Source: Palleronia marisminoris (lineage in GTDB: Bacteria; Pseudomonadota; Alphaproteobacteria; Rhodobacterales; Rhodobacteraceae). From it: a stretch of DNA of 64,000 bases. How positions within the stretch are numbered: the first letter of the stretch is position 1; every line of letters starts with the position of its first letter. Of the stretch, positions 51,720 to 63,803 are shown one piece after another. Made by a program: the position numbers and the translations under genes. Below the pieces are notes generated by a model that ran no database searches, was not told the origin of the DNA, and saw nothing but the letters and a program-made list of their open reading frames with translations. The stretch is from the NCBI RefSeq assembly GCF_900172315.1, contig NZ_FWFV01000002.1, forward strand, positions 186,001 to 250,000. Reading direction: 5' to 3'.

Positions 51720-52280
51720 TCACCGCGGAAAGGGCCAGTAGCCGAGCCACGCATGGACCGACGTGATGACGGCATACAGGATCAACGAAATGACGAGAAG
51801 GCGGATCGTCCCTTTCGTCGAACCCTCCGTATACGGCTCGGGCCGCGGTGTCGTGGCGTTCAGGAGGGCCATCTCTCCCAGCGCCCAGACGAGGAGCACG
51901 CCGAACAGCACGATGGAGGCGAGATCGCCGTTCACCGTCAGGTGCAGGGCGGCCCACAGGGCCAGGCCGGTCAACTGCGGGTGGCGGATCTTGCCGCGCA
52001 GGCTCGACTTCGACGAGCCAAGGCCAAAAAGCGCGATCGCCACGATCATCAGGAGATCGACCAGGTGCACCGTCCATTTCGGCGGCATGTAGACCGGGAT
52101 GAAATCGGCGCTGCGGTAGCCGATCACCATCAGGATCAAGGCAATCACGAGAACCACGGCGAACACGCCTTTCGACGCGTTGTCGATTCGCGCCTGCATG
52201 GCCGCCCGCGTACCGGGGGCGACCCTTTTGAACACGTGCCCCGCGATCCACAGGGCAAGGCCAAGGATGAGAAGTGCCAT
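51720..52280 (-). CDS. NnrU-family membrane protein
   Basis: Membrane protein of 186 aa with five or six helices and the isoprenylcysteine methyltransferase-like NnrU pattern (LGLALWIAGHVFKRVAPG at the N-terminus, KIRHPQLTGLALWAALHL). NnrU was first named near denitrification genes but is widespread in strains that do not denitrify; no nir/nor genes are seen here. The ATG shares a base with the mcl2-like stop, so they are co-transcribed. Confidence 0.82.
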   Translation of the reverse strand: MALLILGLALWIAGHVFKRVAPGTRAAMQARIDNASKGVFAVVLVIALILMVIGYRSADFIPVYMPPKWTVHLVDLLMIVAIALFGLGSSKSSLRGKIRHPQLTGLALWAALHLTVNGDLASIVLFGVLLVWALGEMALLNATTPRPEPYTEGSTKGTIRLLVISLILYAVITSVHAWLGYWPFPR

Positions 52281-53137
52281 CAGTTCCGTCCTTTCGCAGC
52301 ATCGAACCTGGCCAGCGTCTTGACGGCCGTGGCGACGTGGAGGTTCTCGACGATTTTCCCGTCCAAGACGGCAATCCCGCGTCCGGTCGCCTCGGCCCCT
52401 TGCCACGCTGAGATCTGACGTCTTGCAAGGTCCGCATCCGCCTCTGACGGGGTGAACGCCTCGTTGCAAACCGGCACCTGCGCCGGGTGGACGACACTCT
52501 TGCCATCCATGCCGAACGCCCTGCCCTGCTGGCATTCGCGCCGCAGGCCGTCCTCGTCCTGGAACGCGTTGTAGACACCGTCGACGCAGGCAATTCCGCC
52601 CATCCGCGCCGCCGCCAGGCATGTCTGAAGCGCCATCATCAGCGGCATGCGATCGGTGCCGATCTCGCATCCGATCTCGGCCGCGAGGTCGTTGGTGCCC
52701 ATGACGAACCCTTCCATCCGGGGCGCCCGCGCGATCTCGGCCGCGTTGAACACGCCCGCGGTGGTCTCCATCATCGCCCAGATGCGCGTGGACTCGGCAC
52801 CGCTATAACGTGCGAGCCTGTTCGCGAGCCGCTCCACGTCGTCCGGAACATTCACCTTGGGCAGAAGGATCGCATGGGGAGCGGCACCAGCGACCGCGTC
52901 CAGATCCTCGCGACCCCAATCGGTATCCAGGCCGTTGATCCGCACGATCGTGGCGCGCCCGCCATAGCCCCCCGCGTGGAGCGCCTTCACCACGCATTCC
53001 CGCGCAGCCGCCTTTTCGCCATGGGCGACGGCGTCCTCGAGATCGAGGATGATCGCATCCACGTCGAGCGTCCGCGCCTTTTCGAGCGCCCGCTCGTTCG
53101 AACCCGGGATGTAGAGGACCGACCGCCAGGACCGCAT
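52280..53137 (-). CDS. mcl2: HpcH/HpaI-family CoA ester lyase, probably (3S)-malyl-CoA thioesterase (Mcl2)
   Basis: Protein of 285 aa of the citrate lyase beta/malyl-CoA lyase family. Motifs: RSVLYIPGSNERALEKA, IILDLEDAVAHGEK, ILLPKVN, IWAMMETTAGVFNA, FVMGTNDLAAEIG and DGKSVVHPAQV. The length matches Mcl2 of Rhodobacter sphaeroides, which hydrolyses (3S)-malyl-CoA to malate at the end of the ethylmalonyl-CoA pathway, rather than the longer Mcl1 lyase. ccr at 43 kb supports this. GGGAG lies 8 bases before ATG 53137. Confidence 0.82.
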   Translation of the reverse strand: MRSWRSVLYIPGSNERALEKARTLDVDAIILDLEDAVAHGEKAAARECVVKALHAGGYGGRATIVRINGLDTDWGREDLDAVAGAAPHAILLPKVNVPDDVERLANRLARYSGAESTRIWAMMETTAGVFNAAEIARAPRMEGFVMGTNDLAAEIGCEIGTDRMPLMMALQTCLAAARMGGIACVDGVYNAFQDEDGLRRECQQGRAFGMDGKSVVHPAQVPVCNEAFTPSEADADLARRQISAWQGAEATGRGIAVLDGKIVENLHVATAVKTLARFDAAKGRN

Positions 53138-53289
53138 ATCGACTTCTCCCTGCACGCAGCATCCCGTCGCGAGGTGACACAGGCTCGCATGATCAGGCAA
53201 GGGGCTTTCGCCGCGGCGTGGCGCGCCATTAACGGTCCGTAATCCATTTTCGCGTCACCTCCCACGCAGATTCCCCCGGAGCTGGCGCA

Positions 53290-53595
53290 ATGACCCGTAA
53301 CCTGATCCTCCTCGGCCTTTCCACGCTTTCGATCGGCTGCCTGCTGGCCATGCGTCCCGCGCTCGGCGCCACGCCGGATTGCGCCCCGCGACCTGACCTG
53401 ATCGAGCTCCTGACCAAGCGTGACGGCGAAAGCTGGCGATTCTCGGGAACGGCGCAAAACGGGTCCGTGGTCGAGACGTTCGCGGCGGACAACGGAAGCT
53501 GGACTGTCCTGATCACCCGTCCGGATGGCATCAGCTGCCTTCTGGCCTCGGGCGCGGCCTTCGAAACGAACGCGAACCACGCCGGACCAGCGTGA
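53290..53595 (+). CDS. Small secreted protein of unknown function
   Basis: A 101-aa protein with a signal peptide (NLILLGLSTLSIGCLLAM, cleavage near ALGA) and two cysteines (PDCAPRP and ISCLLASG) that may pair. The segment DNGSWTVLITRPDGISCLL resembles short periplasmic proteins common in roseobacters, known to me only as hypothetical. CGGAG lies nine bases before ATG 53290. It diverges from the mcl2 unit. Confidence 0.75.
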   Translation: MTRNLILLGLSTLSIGCLLAMRPALGATPDCAPRPDLIELLTKRDGESWRFSGTAQNGSVVETFAADNGSWTVLITRPDGISCLLASGAAFETNANHAGPA

Positions 53596-53805
53596 GCGCT
53601 TCCGGGCTGCCAATCGCAACGCTGCCTCAACTACCGACGCCCCGGACCCGGGGGCCGGGCGCATCGTCATGCGTGTCCTACAGCGAGATTCTGCCGGTGC
53701 GGCACGGATACGCGAATGTGGACGGACCACAGCGGAACAACGGTGCGCGGCGGCAATTATGCCTCCATAGCGCGGCCGAGGTCGCGGCAACCGAAAGGAA
53801 CAATC

Positions 53806-54735
53806 ATGAAACGCATTTTGTCCACGAGCGCCCTGACCATTCTCATGGCGTCCGGCGCCGCCCACGCCCAGCAAGCCACCGAACCCAGCCAGATCTTCGC
53901 CGACGTGCCGAACGATCCCACGATGCTGCTTGGCACCGATTACATCGGCCAAACCGTTTATTCGACGCTCGGCAACGAAGCTGAGGCGTCGGCCCAGGAA
54001 GTGACGACCGCGCCGGCCGAAGGTGAGGCCCCGGTGGACGGCGAGATAGTCGCCGATCCCGCCGCTGACCCGAATGCGACAGCCACCGGCGAGAGCGTTG
54101 CCACGGCCCAGCCGCAAAGCGTTGGCCAGATCAGCGACATCATCATGACGCAGGATGGCCAGCTCGAATACGTCGTTCTCGGCGTGGGCGGCTTCCTCGG
54201 CATCGGCGAGCAGAACGTCGCGGTGAACTTCGACGCGCTGTCGGTTGAGCCCGATCCGCAGAACGAAGGCGAGTACATGATCATGATCTCCGCCTCGCAG
54301 GAGCAGATCGAGAACGCGCCAGAGTTCGATCCGGCGCTGGTCGAGGGAACCGCCCAGAATGCCGGCACGGCGGAGACCGAGGCGAATGCGGAGGTCGAGA
54401 CCATCGAGGCCACGACCGAGAGCGACGCCAATGTCGAGGTTGAGACCACAACCGAGTCCAGCAGCGAAATGGAAACCGTCGAACCCGAGGTGACCACGAT
54501 CGAAAGCACTGGCGAAGAGGCCGCCGCCGAAACCGAACAGGCCGTCGAAGGCGCCGCTGAAGAGGCCGAGCAAGCTGTCGAGGGCGCGGCCAGCGAGACC
54601 GGCCAGGCCGTCGAGAATGCTGGTGAAGCCGTCGGCAACGCGGCTGGCGAGGCAGCGTCCGAGGCTGGCCAAGCCGTCGAACAGACCGGCGACGCCATCG
54701 AGAACGTCACCGACGAGGCGACCTCGGCGAACTGA
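53806..54735 (+). CDS. Secreted PRC-barrel protein with acidic insert and 11-residue repeats
   Basis: Protein of 309 aa with a signal peptide ending AHA (residue ~21). A PRC-barrel is recognisable but split: MLLGTDYIGQTVYS (~40-53) and VGQISDIIMTQDGQLEYVVL plus GGFLGIGEQNVAV (~105-145) are separated by ~50 acidic, Ala/Pro-rich residues. A Glu/Thr-rich linker follows, then five Ala-rich 11-mers (246-300). It is very acidic overall. GAAAGGAA precedes ATG 53806. PRC domains often bind partner proteins or the envelope; the repeats suggest an amphipathic helix or a membrane/stress role. Confidence 0.82.
   Translation: MKRILSTSALTILMASGAAHAQQATEPSQIFADVPNDPTMLLGTDYIGQTVYSTLGNEAEASAQEVTTAPAEGEAPVDGEIVADPAADPNATATGESVATAQPQSVGQISDIIMTQDGQLEYVVLGVGGFLGIGEQNVAVNFDALSVEPDPQNEGEYMIMISASQEQIENAPEFDPALVEGTAQNAGTAETEANAEVETIEATTESDANVEVETTTESSSEMETVEPEVTTIESTGEEAAAETEQAVEGAAEEAEQAVEGAASETGQAVENAGEAVGNAAGEAASEAGQAVEQTGDAIENVTDEATSAN
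54541..54705 (+). repeat. Five tandem 33-base units coding 11-residue helical repeats
   Basis: Units read AVEGAAEEAEQ, AVEGAASETGQ, AVENAGEAVGN, AAGEAASEAGQ and AVEQTGDAIEN: A-V-E-x-A/T then small and acidic residues ending in Gln or Asn. The 11-residue period is the one seen in LEA proteins, apolipoproteins and synuclein, which form amphipathic helices on membranes. Confidence 0.7.
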
Positions 54736-54753
54736 GGCTGCCCAAGTAAGTAA

Positions 54754-55845
<1,092 letters not shown>

Positions 55846-55870
55846 CCCCGGCTTCGTAGTTTGATTGCAG

Positions 55871-55904
55871 CGCCCGGGGGCAACTCCGGGCGTCTTGCGT
55901 TTCG
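55871..55904 (+). terminator. Terminator of mdh
   Basis: Stem CGCCCGG / CCGGGCG with an 8-base loop (55871-55892), then TCTTGCGTTTC. It lies between mdh and the suc promoter block. Confidence 0.75.
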
Positions 55905-55933
55905 CTCGCCGATTGTTCCCCTGGTCGCCAAAG

Positions 55934-55982
55934 TCGTGATCACTGGCGCAAAGCGTGTGATCACAAACCGCGCATGTTAGCG
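55934..55982 (+). promoter_or_regulatory. suc promoter block with paired GTGATC half-sites (shared with sdh)
   Basis: TCGTGATCAC (55934-55943), 12 divergent bases, GTGTGATCACAAA, CCGCGCA and TGTTAGCG (55975-55982). The GATC cores at 55938 and 55959 are 21 bases apart, exactly as before sdhC. The block ends 92 bases before the sucC start, comparable to its distance from sdhC. Confidence 0.65.
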
Positions 55983-56074
55983 GGCTCTGGGCGGTTTCGG
56001 GCCTATTTCATTTGCCGCATCCTTCCGAGGGTGGCAAAAGGCCCGACAAACGGAACCAGCCGGAGTGCGTTTGC

Positions 56075-57268
56075 ATGAACATCCACGAATACCAGGCCAA
56101 GGCGCTGCTGCGCGAGTATGGCGCCCCCGTCTCGGACGGTCGCGTCGTCACCAAGGCCGAGGAAGCCAAGACTGCCGCCGGAGAGCTTGATGGCCCCCTT
56201 TGGGTCGTGAAGGCACAGATCCATGCAGGCGGTCGCGGCAAGGGATCGTTCAAGGAAGCCGATGCCGGCGAAAAGGGCGGCGTGCGCCTGGCCAAGTCGG
56301 TCGAGGAAGCCGCCGAGGAAGCCAAGAAGATGCTCGGCCGCACGCTGGTCACGCACCAGACCGGCCCGGCGGGCAAGCAGGTCAATCGCATCTATTTCGA
56401 GGACGGTTCGGACATCTCGCGCGAACTGTACCTTGCGCTGCTGGTTGACCGTCAGACCAGCCGTATCTCGTTCGTCTGCTCCACCGAAGGCGGCATGGAC
56501 ATCGAGGAGGTCGCCGCCAGCACCCCCGAGAAGATCCTCAGCTTCGACGTGGACCCCGCCACGGGCTACCAGCCCTTCCACGGCCGCCGCGTCGCCTTCA
56601 CGCTGGGCCTCGAAGGCCAGGCGATGAAGCAGTGCGTCAAGCTGATGGGCATCCTCTACAAGGCCTTCGTCGAGAAGGACATGGAGCAGCTCGAGATCAA
56701 CCCGCTGATCGTTACCGAAGCCGGCGACCTCAAGGTGCTCGACGCCAAGGTCGGCTTCGACGGCAACGCCCTCTATCGCCACCAGGACATCGCGTCCCTG
56801 CGTGACGAGACGGAAGAGGACTCGAAGGAGCTTCAGGCATCCAAGTACGACCTCAACTACATCGCGCTGGAAGGCGAGATTGGCTGCATGGTCAACGGTG
56901 CCGGCCTTGCCATGGCGACGATGGACATCATCAAGCTGAAGGGCGCCGAGCCCGCGAACTTCCTCGACGTCGGCGGCGGCGCCACGAAGGAGAAGGTGAC
57001 CGAGGCGTTCAAGATCATCACGTCCGACAAGAACGTGAAGGGCATCCTGGTCAACATCTTCGGCGGCATCATGCGCTGCGACGTCATCGCCGAGGGCGTC
57101 ATCGCCGCGGTCAAGGAAGTCGGCCTGCAGGTTCCGCTGGTGGTCCGGCTCGAGGGCACGAATGTCGAGAAGGGCAGAGAGATCATCAACCAGTCCGGCC
57201 TCGACGTGATCGCGGCCTCCGACCTGAACGATGCAGCTGAAAAGATCGTGAAAGCGGTGAAGGGGTGA
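56075..57268 (+). CDS. sucC: Succinyl-CoA synthetase beta subunit (ADP-forming)
   Basis: ATP-grasp subunit of 397 aa. [18 protein letters not shown] opens the nucleotide-binding half, [19 protein letters not shown] is the ATP-grasp loop, and the C-terminal ligase domain has [15 protein letters not shown] and [15 protein letters not shown]. With SucD it converts succinyl-CoA to succinate, making ATP or GTP. CGGAG lies eight bases before ATG 56075. Confidence 0.97.
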   Translation: MNIHEYQAKALLREYGAPVSDGRVVTKAEEAKTAAGELDGPLWVVKAQIHAGGRGKGSFKEADAGEKGGVRLAKSVEEAAEEAKKMLGRTLVTHQTGPAGKQVNRIYFEDGSDISRELYLALLVDRQTSRISFVCSTEGGMDIEEVAASTPEKILSFDVDPATGYQPFHGRRVAFTLGLEGQAMKQCVKLMGILYKAFVEKDMEQLEINPLIVTEAGDLKVLDAKVGFDGNALYRHQDIASLRDETEEDSKELQASKYDLNYIALEGEIGCMVNGAGLAMATMDIIKLKGAEPANFLDVGGGATKEKVTEAFKIITSDKNVKGILVNIFGGIMRCDVIAEGVIAAVKEVGLQVPLVVRLEGTNVEKGREIINQSGLDVIAASDLNDAAEKIVKAVKG

Positions 57269-57276
57269 CCCGAATG

Positions 57277-57301
57277 GCCTCGGGCGCGTTGGCCCCGAGG
57301 C
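57277..57301 (+). terminator. Intercistronic stem-loop after sucC
   Basis: Perfect 8-bp stem GCCTCGGG / CCCGAGGC with a 9-base loop starting nine bases past the sucC stop. It likely attenuates or protects the mRNA between sucC and the small membrane ORF. Confidence 0.5.
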
Positions 57302-57326
57302 ACACCTCTTTCCAAGGATCCGACGC

Positions 57327-57620
57327 ATGAAAGCTCCGGCACGCACCTCCCCGCTCCTCCTCGGCGCAGCCCTCGTCGGCGCAGGTCTTGTCCTGCGCAA
57401 CTGGGAACCCGAGGCGCTCCGCCTTCCCGATCGGCCCACGCGGCCGCACCTGGACCGCGGCACGAGCCGGATAGCGCGCAAGACGCGGGACCTGATTGCC
57501 CGGATCCTTCCCGGAAACATGACCGGCTCGATGGGCCGGACACTCGTCATCATGGGCGCGGGGCTCGTCCTCGTCCGCCTTCTGGATATGGCGGCGGACG
57601 AGCAGGAACGGCTCTTCTGA
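57327..57620 (+). CDS. Small membrane protein between sucC and sucD
   Basis: A 97-aa protein with two hydrophobic helices: [16 protein letters not shown] near the N-terminus and [20 protein letters not shown] near the C-terminus, joined by a basic loop. AAGGA precedes ATG 57327. I do not recognise the family. Its place inside the suc operon suggests it is always made with succinyl-CoA synthetase, but no function can be given. Confidence 0.72.
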   Translation: MKAPARTSPLLLGAALVGAGLVLRNWEPEALRLPDRPTRPHLDRGTSRIARKTRDLIARILPGNMTGSMGRTLVIMGAGLVLVRLLDMAADEQERLF

Positions 57621-57650
57621 CCGCCCCGACAGACTGAAAAAGGACCACGA

Positions 57651-58532
57651 ATGGCCATTCTCGTCGACGAAAACACCAAGGTGATCTGCCAGGGCTTCAC
57701 CGGCTCGCAAGGCACCTTCCACTCCGAACAGGCCATCGCCTACGGCACCAAGATGGTCGGCGGCGTGACTCCCGGCAAAGGCGGGCAAACCCACCTCGAC
57801 CTGCCGGTGTTCGACAGCTGCCACGAGGCCGTCGCCCGCACCGGCGCGAATGCGTCCGTGATCTACGTGCCGCCCCCGTTCGCCGCCGACTCGATCCTCG
57901 AGGCGATCGACGCCGAGATCCCGCTGGTATGCTGCATTACCGAGGGCATTCCGGTGCTCGACATGATGAAGGTCAAGCGCGCGCTCGAAGGGTCGAAGAC
58001 GATCCTGATCGGCCCGAACTGCCCCGGCGTCATCACGCCCGACGCCTGCAAGATCGGCATCATGCCCGGCCACATCCACAAGCGCGGCAAGGTCGGCGTC
58101 GTGTCCCGCTCAGGCACCCTGACCTACGAGGCGGTCAAGCAGACCACCGACGTCGGCCTCGGCCAGTCCACCTGCGTCGGCATCGGCGGCGACCCGATCA
58201 AGGGGACCGAACATATCGACGTGCTGGAATGGTTCCTCGCCGATGACGAGACCCAAGCGATCATCATGATCGGCGAGATCGGGGGTTCCGCCGAAGAGGA
58301 AGCCGCCCAGTTCCTCGCCGACGAGCGCAAGAAGGGCCGCTGGAAGCCCACCGCCGGCTTCATCGCTGGGCGCACCGCACCTCCGGGCCGCCGCATGGGC
58401 CACGCGGGCGCCATCGTCGCGGGCGGCAAGGGCGACGCGGATTCCAAGATCGCGGCCATGCAAGAGGCCGGCATCACCGTTGCGGACAGCCCTGCCTCGC
58501 TCGGCGAAGCGGTCCTGAAGGCCATCGGCTGA
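57651..58532 (+). CDS. sucD: Succinyl-CoA synthetase alpha subunit
   Basis: CoA-binding subunit of 293 aa. [23 protein letters not shown] is near the N-terminus (quoted in part: [12 protein letters not shown]); [10 protein letters not shown] and the phosphohistidine site [16 protein letters not shown] are clear. It completes the ADP-forming synthetase with SucC. AAAAGGA precedes the ATG. Confidence 0.97.
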   Translation: MAILVDENTKVICQGFTGSQGTFHSEQAIAYGTKMVGGVTPGKGGQTHLDLPVFDSCHEAVARTGANASVIYVPPPFAADSILEAIDAEIPLVCCITEGIPVLDMMKVKRALEGSKTILIGPNCPGVITPDACKIGIMPGHIHKRGKVGVVSRSGTLTYEAVKQTTDVGLGQSTCVGIGGDPIKGTEHIDVLEWFLADDETQAIIMIGEIGGSAEEEAAQFLADERKKGRWKPTAGFIAGRTAPPGRRMGHAGAIVAGGKGDADSKIAAMQEAGITVADSPASLGEAVLKAIG

Positions 58533-58542
58533 CAAACCTTCT

Positions 58543-58563
58543 GCCGGGGCATCCAGCCCCGGC
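58543..58563 (+). terminator. Stem-loop after sucD
   Basis: Perfect 8-bp stem GCCGGGGC / GCCCCGGC with a 5-base loop, 10 bases past the stop; only a weak T-run follows. Partial termination before the DUF805 gene is plausible. Confidence 0.5.
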
Positions 58564-58662
58564 CCCACCCTTTCGGGCGCGCAGAATGCGACGAGCGGCA
58601 AACATCTCAGACGCCGAAATGTCCCTGTGTTGCGGGTGTGCAGCGCATTGGGAGGGGCGGCC

Positions 58663-59190
58663 ATGACCCTCGCCCGAGCCGTCTCGCGCTGCCTGCGTAA
58701 ATACGTGACCTTCTCGGGCCGCGCGCGACGCCAGGAATACTGGTACTTCATCCTCTTTATCTTTCTCGGCAGCATCATCTGCGGCTTGGTTGACACCGCC
58801 TTGTTCGACACCCCCCACATCGAAACCGCGCCCGGCTCGATCGAGGTCGAGAATAACGGCCCGGTCGCGACGGCCTTCGGCCTGGCGACGGTGGTGCCGG
58901 CGATCTCGGCCGGCTGGCGCCGGATGCACGACACCGGCCGATCGGGCCTCTATCTTCTGTACCCGGTGATCGTGATCTTCGGCGTGGGCATCTTCACGGG
59001 GCTTGTCAGCGGATTCGCACCGCTCGCCGCGGGGGATTTCGGCGCCGTGCTGGCCGGCGGCTACGTGCTCGTCCTGGGCATCGCCCTCTTCGTGATGTTC
59101 CTTTCGCCGCTTCTGGTGATCTGGTGGCTGACCCGCCCCAGCGAACCGCGCGACAACGCCTTCGGGCCCGAACCCGCCAGACCAGGTTGA
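58663..59190 (+). CDS. DUF805 membrane protein
   Basis: Membrane protein of 175 aa with four helices. The N-terminus YVTFSGRARRQEYWYFILF and the loop ISAGWRRMHDTGRSGLYLL are the DUF805 hallmarks. Function unknown in all bacteria known to me. GGGAGGGG precedes ATG 58663. It sits between sucD and sucA. Confidence 0.88.
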   Translation: MTLARAVSRCLRKYVTFSGRARRQEYWYFILFIFLGSIICGLVDTALFDTPHIETAPGSIEVENNGPVATAFGLATVVPAISAGWRRMHDTGRSGLYLLYPVIVIFGVGIFTGLVSGFAPLAAGDFGAVLAGGYVLVLGIALFVMFLSPLLVIWWLTRPSEPRDNAFGPEPARPG

Positions 59191-59284
59191 GCGCCATGCA
59201 TCCTCTTTTCACGTTTTACCAGTACGGCTGTTGCCCGACCGACCCGGCGGCAACACATACGGCCCACTCCCCTGAGGTGACACC

Positions 59285-62245
59285 ATGACCGAACAATCCC
59301 GCAACGACGTCTTCCGCGCCTCGTCTTTCATGCAGGGCCAGAACGCCGCGTATCTCGAACAGCTCTACGCCCGCTATTCCGACGACCCCGCATCGGTGGA
59401 CGAGGGATGGCAGGACTTCTTCGCCCAGCTCGGCGACGAAAGCGACGCCAAGGCCGAGGCGAACGGCCCCTCCTGGGCGCGCCGCGACTGGCCGCCGCAG
59501 CCGAATGACGACCTGACCCATGCGCTGGACGGCGACTGGCCATCGGCGCCCGAGGCGGACGGCAAGGCCATCGCCGAGAAGATCGCGAAGAAGGCCGACG
59601 CCAGCGGCCAGAAGATCGACCAGAGCCAGGTCCGCAGCGCGGTGCTCGATTCCGTGCGTGCGCTGATGCTGATCCGCGCCTACCGTATCCGCGGCCACCT
59701 GGCTGCCGATCTAGACCCGCTCGGCCTGCGGGATGTGGGCGACCACCCCGAGCTGAACTACAAGACCTACGGCTTCAGCGAGTCGGATCTCGACCGCAAG
59801 ATCTACCTCGACAACGTGCTGGGCCTGGAAATCGCGCCCCTGCGCGAGATCCTCGACCTGGTGAAGCGCACCTATTGCGGCACCTTCACCCTGCAGTACA
59901 TGCACATCTCCGACCCCGAGCAGTCGGCCTGGCTGAAGGAGCGGATCGAGGGCTACGGCAAGGAGGTCAAGTTCACCGAGACCGGCCGCCGGGCGATCCT
60001 CAACAAGCTGGTCGAGGCCGAGGGCTTCGAGAAGTTCCTCCACGTCAAGTACATGGGCACCAAGCGCTTCGGCCTCGACGGCGGCGAGGCGCTGATCCCC
60101 GCGATGGAGCAGATCATCAAGCGCGGCGGCGCGCTCGGCGTGAAGGAGATCGTCATCGGGATGCCGCACCGCGGGCGCCTGTCGGTGCTCGCCAACGTCA
60201 TGGGCAAGCCCTACCGCGCGATCTTCAACGAGTTCCAGGGCGGCAGCTTCAAGCCCGACGATGTCGAAGGCTCGGGTGACGTGAAGTACCACCTCGGCGC
60301 CTCGTCGGACCGGACGTTCGACGACAACAACGTGCACCTGTCGCTGACCGCGAACCCCTCGCATCTCGAGGCGGTGAACCCGGTCGTCATCGGCAAGGCC
60401 CGCGCCAAGCAGGATCAGTTCAAGGATCCCGAGCGGACGACGGTCCTTCCGGTGCTCCTCCACGGCGACGCCGCTTTCGCCGGCCAGGGCGTCGTGGCCG
60501 AGTGCTTTCAGCTGTCGGGCATCCGCGGCCATCGCACGGGCGGCACCGTCCATATCGTCGTGAACAACCAGATCGGCTTCACGACCTCGCCTGCGCTGTC
60601 GCGCACCTCGCCCTACCCGACCGACATTGCGCTGATGGTCGAGGCGCCGATCTTCCACGTCAACGGTGACGATCCCGAGGCCGTGGTCCACGCCGCCAAG
60701 GTCGCGATCGAGTTCCGCCAGAAGTTCCACAAGGACGTGGTCATCGACATGATCTGCTACCGCAGGTTCGGCCATAACGAGGGCGACGAGCCCATGTTCA
60801 CGAACCCGGCGATGTACAAGCGGATCAAGCAGCAGAAGACGACGCTGTCGCTCTATTCCGAGCGTCTCGTGAAGGACGGGCTCGTCCCCGAGGGCGAGAT
60901 CGAGGACATGAAGTCCGACTTCCAGTCGCTGCTGTCGGACGAATTCGAGGCCGGAAAGGACTTCCGCCCCAACAAGGCGGACTGGCTCGACGGCCGCTGG
61001 TCGCATCTCGACCGCGAGGGCAAGAAGTACCAGCGCGGCAAGACCGCGATCAAGAAGGACACGCTCGACCAGATCGGTCGTGCGCTGACCACCACGCCTG
61101 ACAGCTTCAACGTGCACAAGACGATCGGCCGCCTGTTCGACGCCAAGCGCAAGATGTTCGAAACCGGCGAGGGCTTCGACTGGGCCACCGCCGAGGCGCT
61201 GGCCTTCGGGTCTCTGCTTCTCGAAGGTTACCCCGTGCGCCTGTCGGGCCAGGATTCGGGCCGCGGCACGTTCTCGCAACGGCACTCGGCCATCGTCGAT
61301 CAAGAGACCGAAAATCGCTACTTCCCCCTCAACAACATCCGCGAGGGGCAACAGCAGTACGAGGTCATCGATTCGATGCTGTCGGAATACGCGGTGCTGG
61401 GCTTCGAATACGGCTACTCGCTGGCCGAACCGAACGCCCTGACCCTGTGGGAAGCGCAGTTCGGCGACTTCGCCAACGGCGCGCAGATCATGTTCGACCA
61501 GTTCATCTCGTCGGGCGAATCGAAGTGGCTGCGAATGTCGGGCCTCGTCTGCCTGCTGCCCCACGGCTACGAGGGCCAGGGCCCCGAGCACTCGTCGGCG
61601 CGGCTCGAACGGTTCCTGCAGCAATGCGGGCAGGACAACTGGATCGTCGCGAATTGCACCACGCCGGCGAATTACTTCCACATTCTGCGCCGGCAGCTGC
61701 ACCGCTCGTTCCGCAAGCCGCTGATCCTGATGACGCCGAAATCGCTTCTGCGTCACAAGATGGCGGTGTCGAAGACCGAGGATTTCGTGACCGGATCGTC
61801 CTTCCACCGCGTGCTGTGGGACGACGCCGAATACGGCAACTCGGACCTGCAACTCGCCGCGGACGAAAAGATCGAGCGCGTGGTGATGTGCTCGGGCAAG
61901 GTTTACTACGACCTTCTGGAGAAGCGTGACGCCGAGGGCCTGGACAACGTCTACCTGCTGCGGCTCGAGCAGTTCTATCCCTTCCCGGCCCACAGCCTCG
62001 TGAAGGAGCTCGGACGCTTCAAGCAGGCCAAGATGGTCTGGTGCCAGGAAGAGCCCAAGAACCAGGGCCCCTGGAGCTTCGTCGAGCCGAACATCGAATG
62101 GGTGCTCACGCGGTCCAAGGCCGATTACAAGCGCCCCGAATACACCGGGCGTCCCGCCATGGCGTCGCCAGCGACCGGCCTCGCCTCCACGCACAAAGCC
62201 CAACAAGAGGCGCTCGTGAACGCGGCGCTTGGAATCGAAGGATAA
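59285..62245 (+). CDS. sucA: 2-oxoglutarate dehydrogenase E1 component
   Basis: Thiamine-diphosphate enzyme of 986 aa that decarboxylates 2-oxoglutarate and passes succinyl to the E2 lipoyl group. Seen: the N-terminal E2-binding helix and [12 protein letters not shown], the His-rich site [14 protein letters not shown], the metal/ThDP segment [18 protein letters not shown] and [10 protein letters not shown], and the transketolase-like C-terminal half with [20 protein letters not shown]. Length fits the alphaproteobacterial enzymes. Confidence 0.97.
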   Translation: MTEQSRNDVFRASSFMQGQNAAYLEQLYARYSDDPASVDEGWQDFFAQLGDESDAKAEANGPSWARRDWPPQPNDDLTHALDGDWPSAPEADGKAIAEKIAKKADASGQKIDQSQVRSAVLDSVRALMLIRAYRIRGHLAADLDPLGLRDVGDHPELNYKTYGFSESDLDRKIYLDNVLGLEIAPLREILDLVKRTYCGTFTLQYMHISDPEQSAWLKERIEGYGKEVKFTETGRRAILNKLVEAEGFEKFLHVKYMGTKRFGLDGGEALIPAMEQIIKRGGALGVKEIVIGMPHRGRLSVLANVMGKPYRAIFNEFQGGSFKPDDVEGSGDVKYHLGASSDRTFDDNNVHLSLTANPSHLEAVNPVVIGKARAKQDQFKDPERTTVLPVLLHGDAAFAGQGVVAECFQLSGIRGHRTGGTVHIVVNNQIGFTTSPALSRTSPYPTDIALMVEAPIFHVNGDDPEAVVHAAKVAIEFRQKFHKDVVIDMICYRRFGHNEGDEPMFTNPAMYKRIKQQKTTLSLYSERLVKDGLVPEGEIEDMKSDFQSLLSDEFEAGKDFRPNKADWLDGRWSHLDREGKKYQRGKTAIKKDTLDQIGRALTTTPDSFNVHKTIGRLFDAKRKMFETGEGFDWATAEALAFGSLLLEGYPVRLSGQDSGRGTFSQRHSAIVDQETENRYFPLNNIREGQQQYEVIDSMLSEYAVLGFEYGYSLAEPNALTLWEAQFGDFANGAQIMFDQFISSGESKWLRMSGLVCLLPHGYEGQGPEHSSARLERFLQQCGQDNWIVANCTTPANYFHILRRQLHRSFRKPLILMTPKSLLRHKMAVSKTEDFVTGSSFHRVLWDDAEYGNSDLQLAADEKIERVVMCSGKVYYDLLEKRDAEGLDNVYLLRLEQFYPFPAHSLVKELGRFKQAKMVWCQEEPKNQGPWSFVEPNIEWVLTRSKADYKRPEYTGRPAMASPATGLASTHKAQQEALVNAALGIEG

Positions 62246-62249
62246 GACC

Positions 62250-63799
<1,550 letters not shown>

Positions 63800-63803
<4 letters not shown>

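Noticed and set aside
51720-52280. Denitrification role for the NnrU-family gene
   Set aside because: No nitrite or nitric oxide reductase genes nearby; the gene is coupled to the Mcl2-like gene and the family is common in non-denitrifiers.
53138-53289. Third copy of the sdh/suc promoter block upstream of the Mcl2-like gene
   Set aside because: TGATCA and TGTGTCAC are present but the spacing and flanking words do not match.
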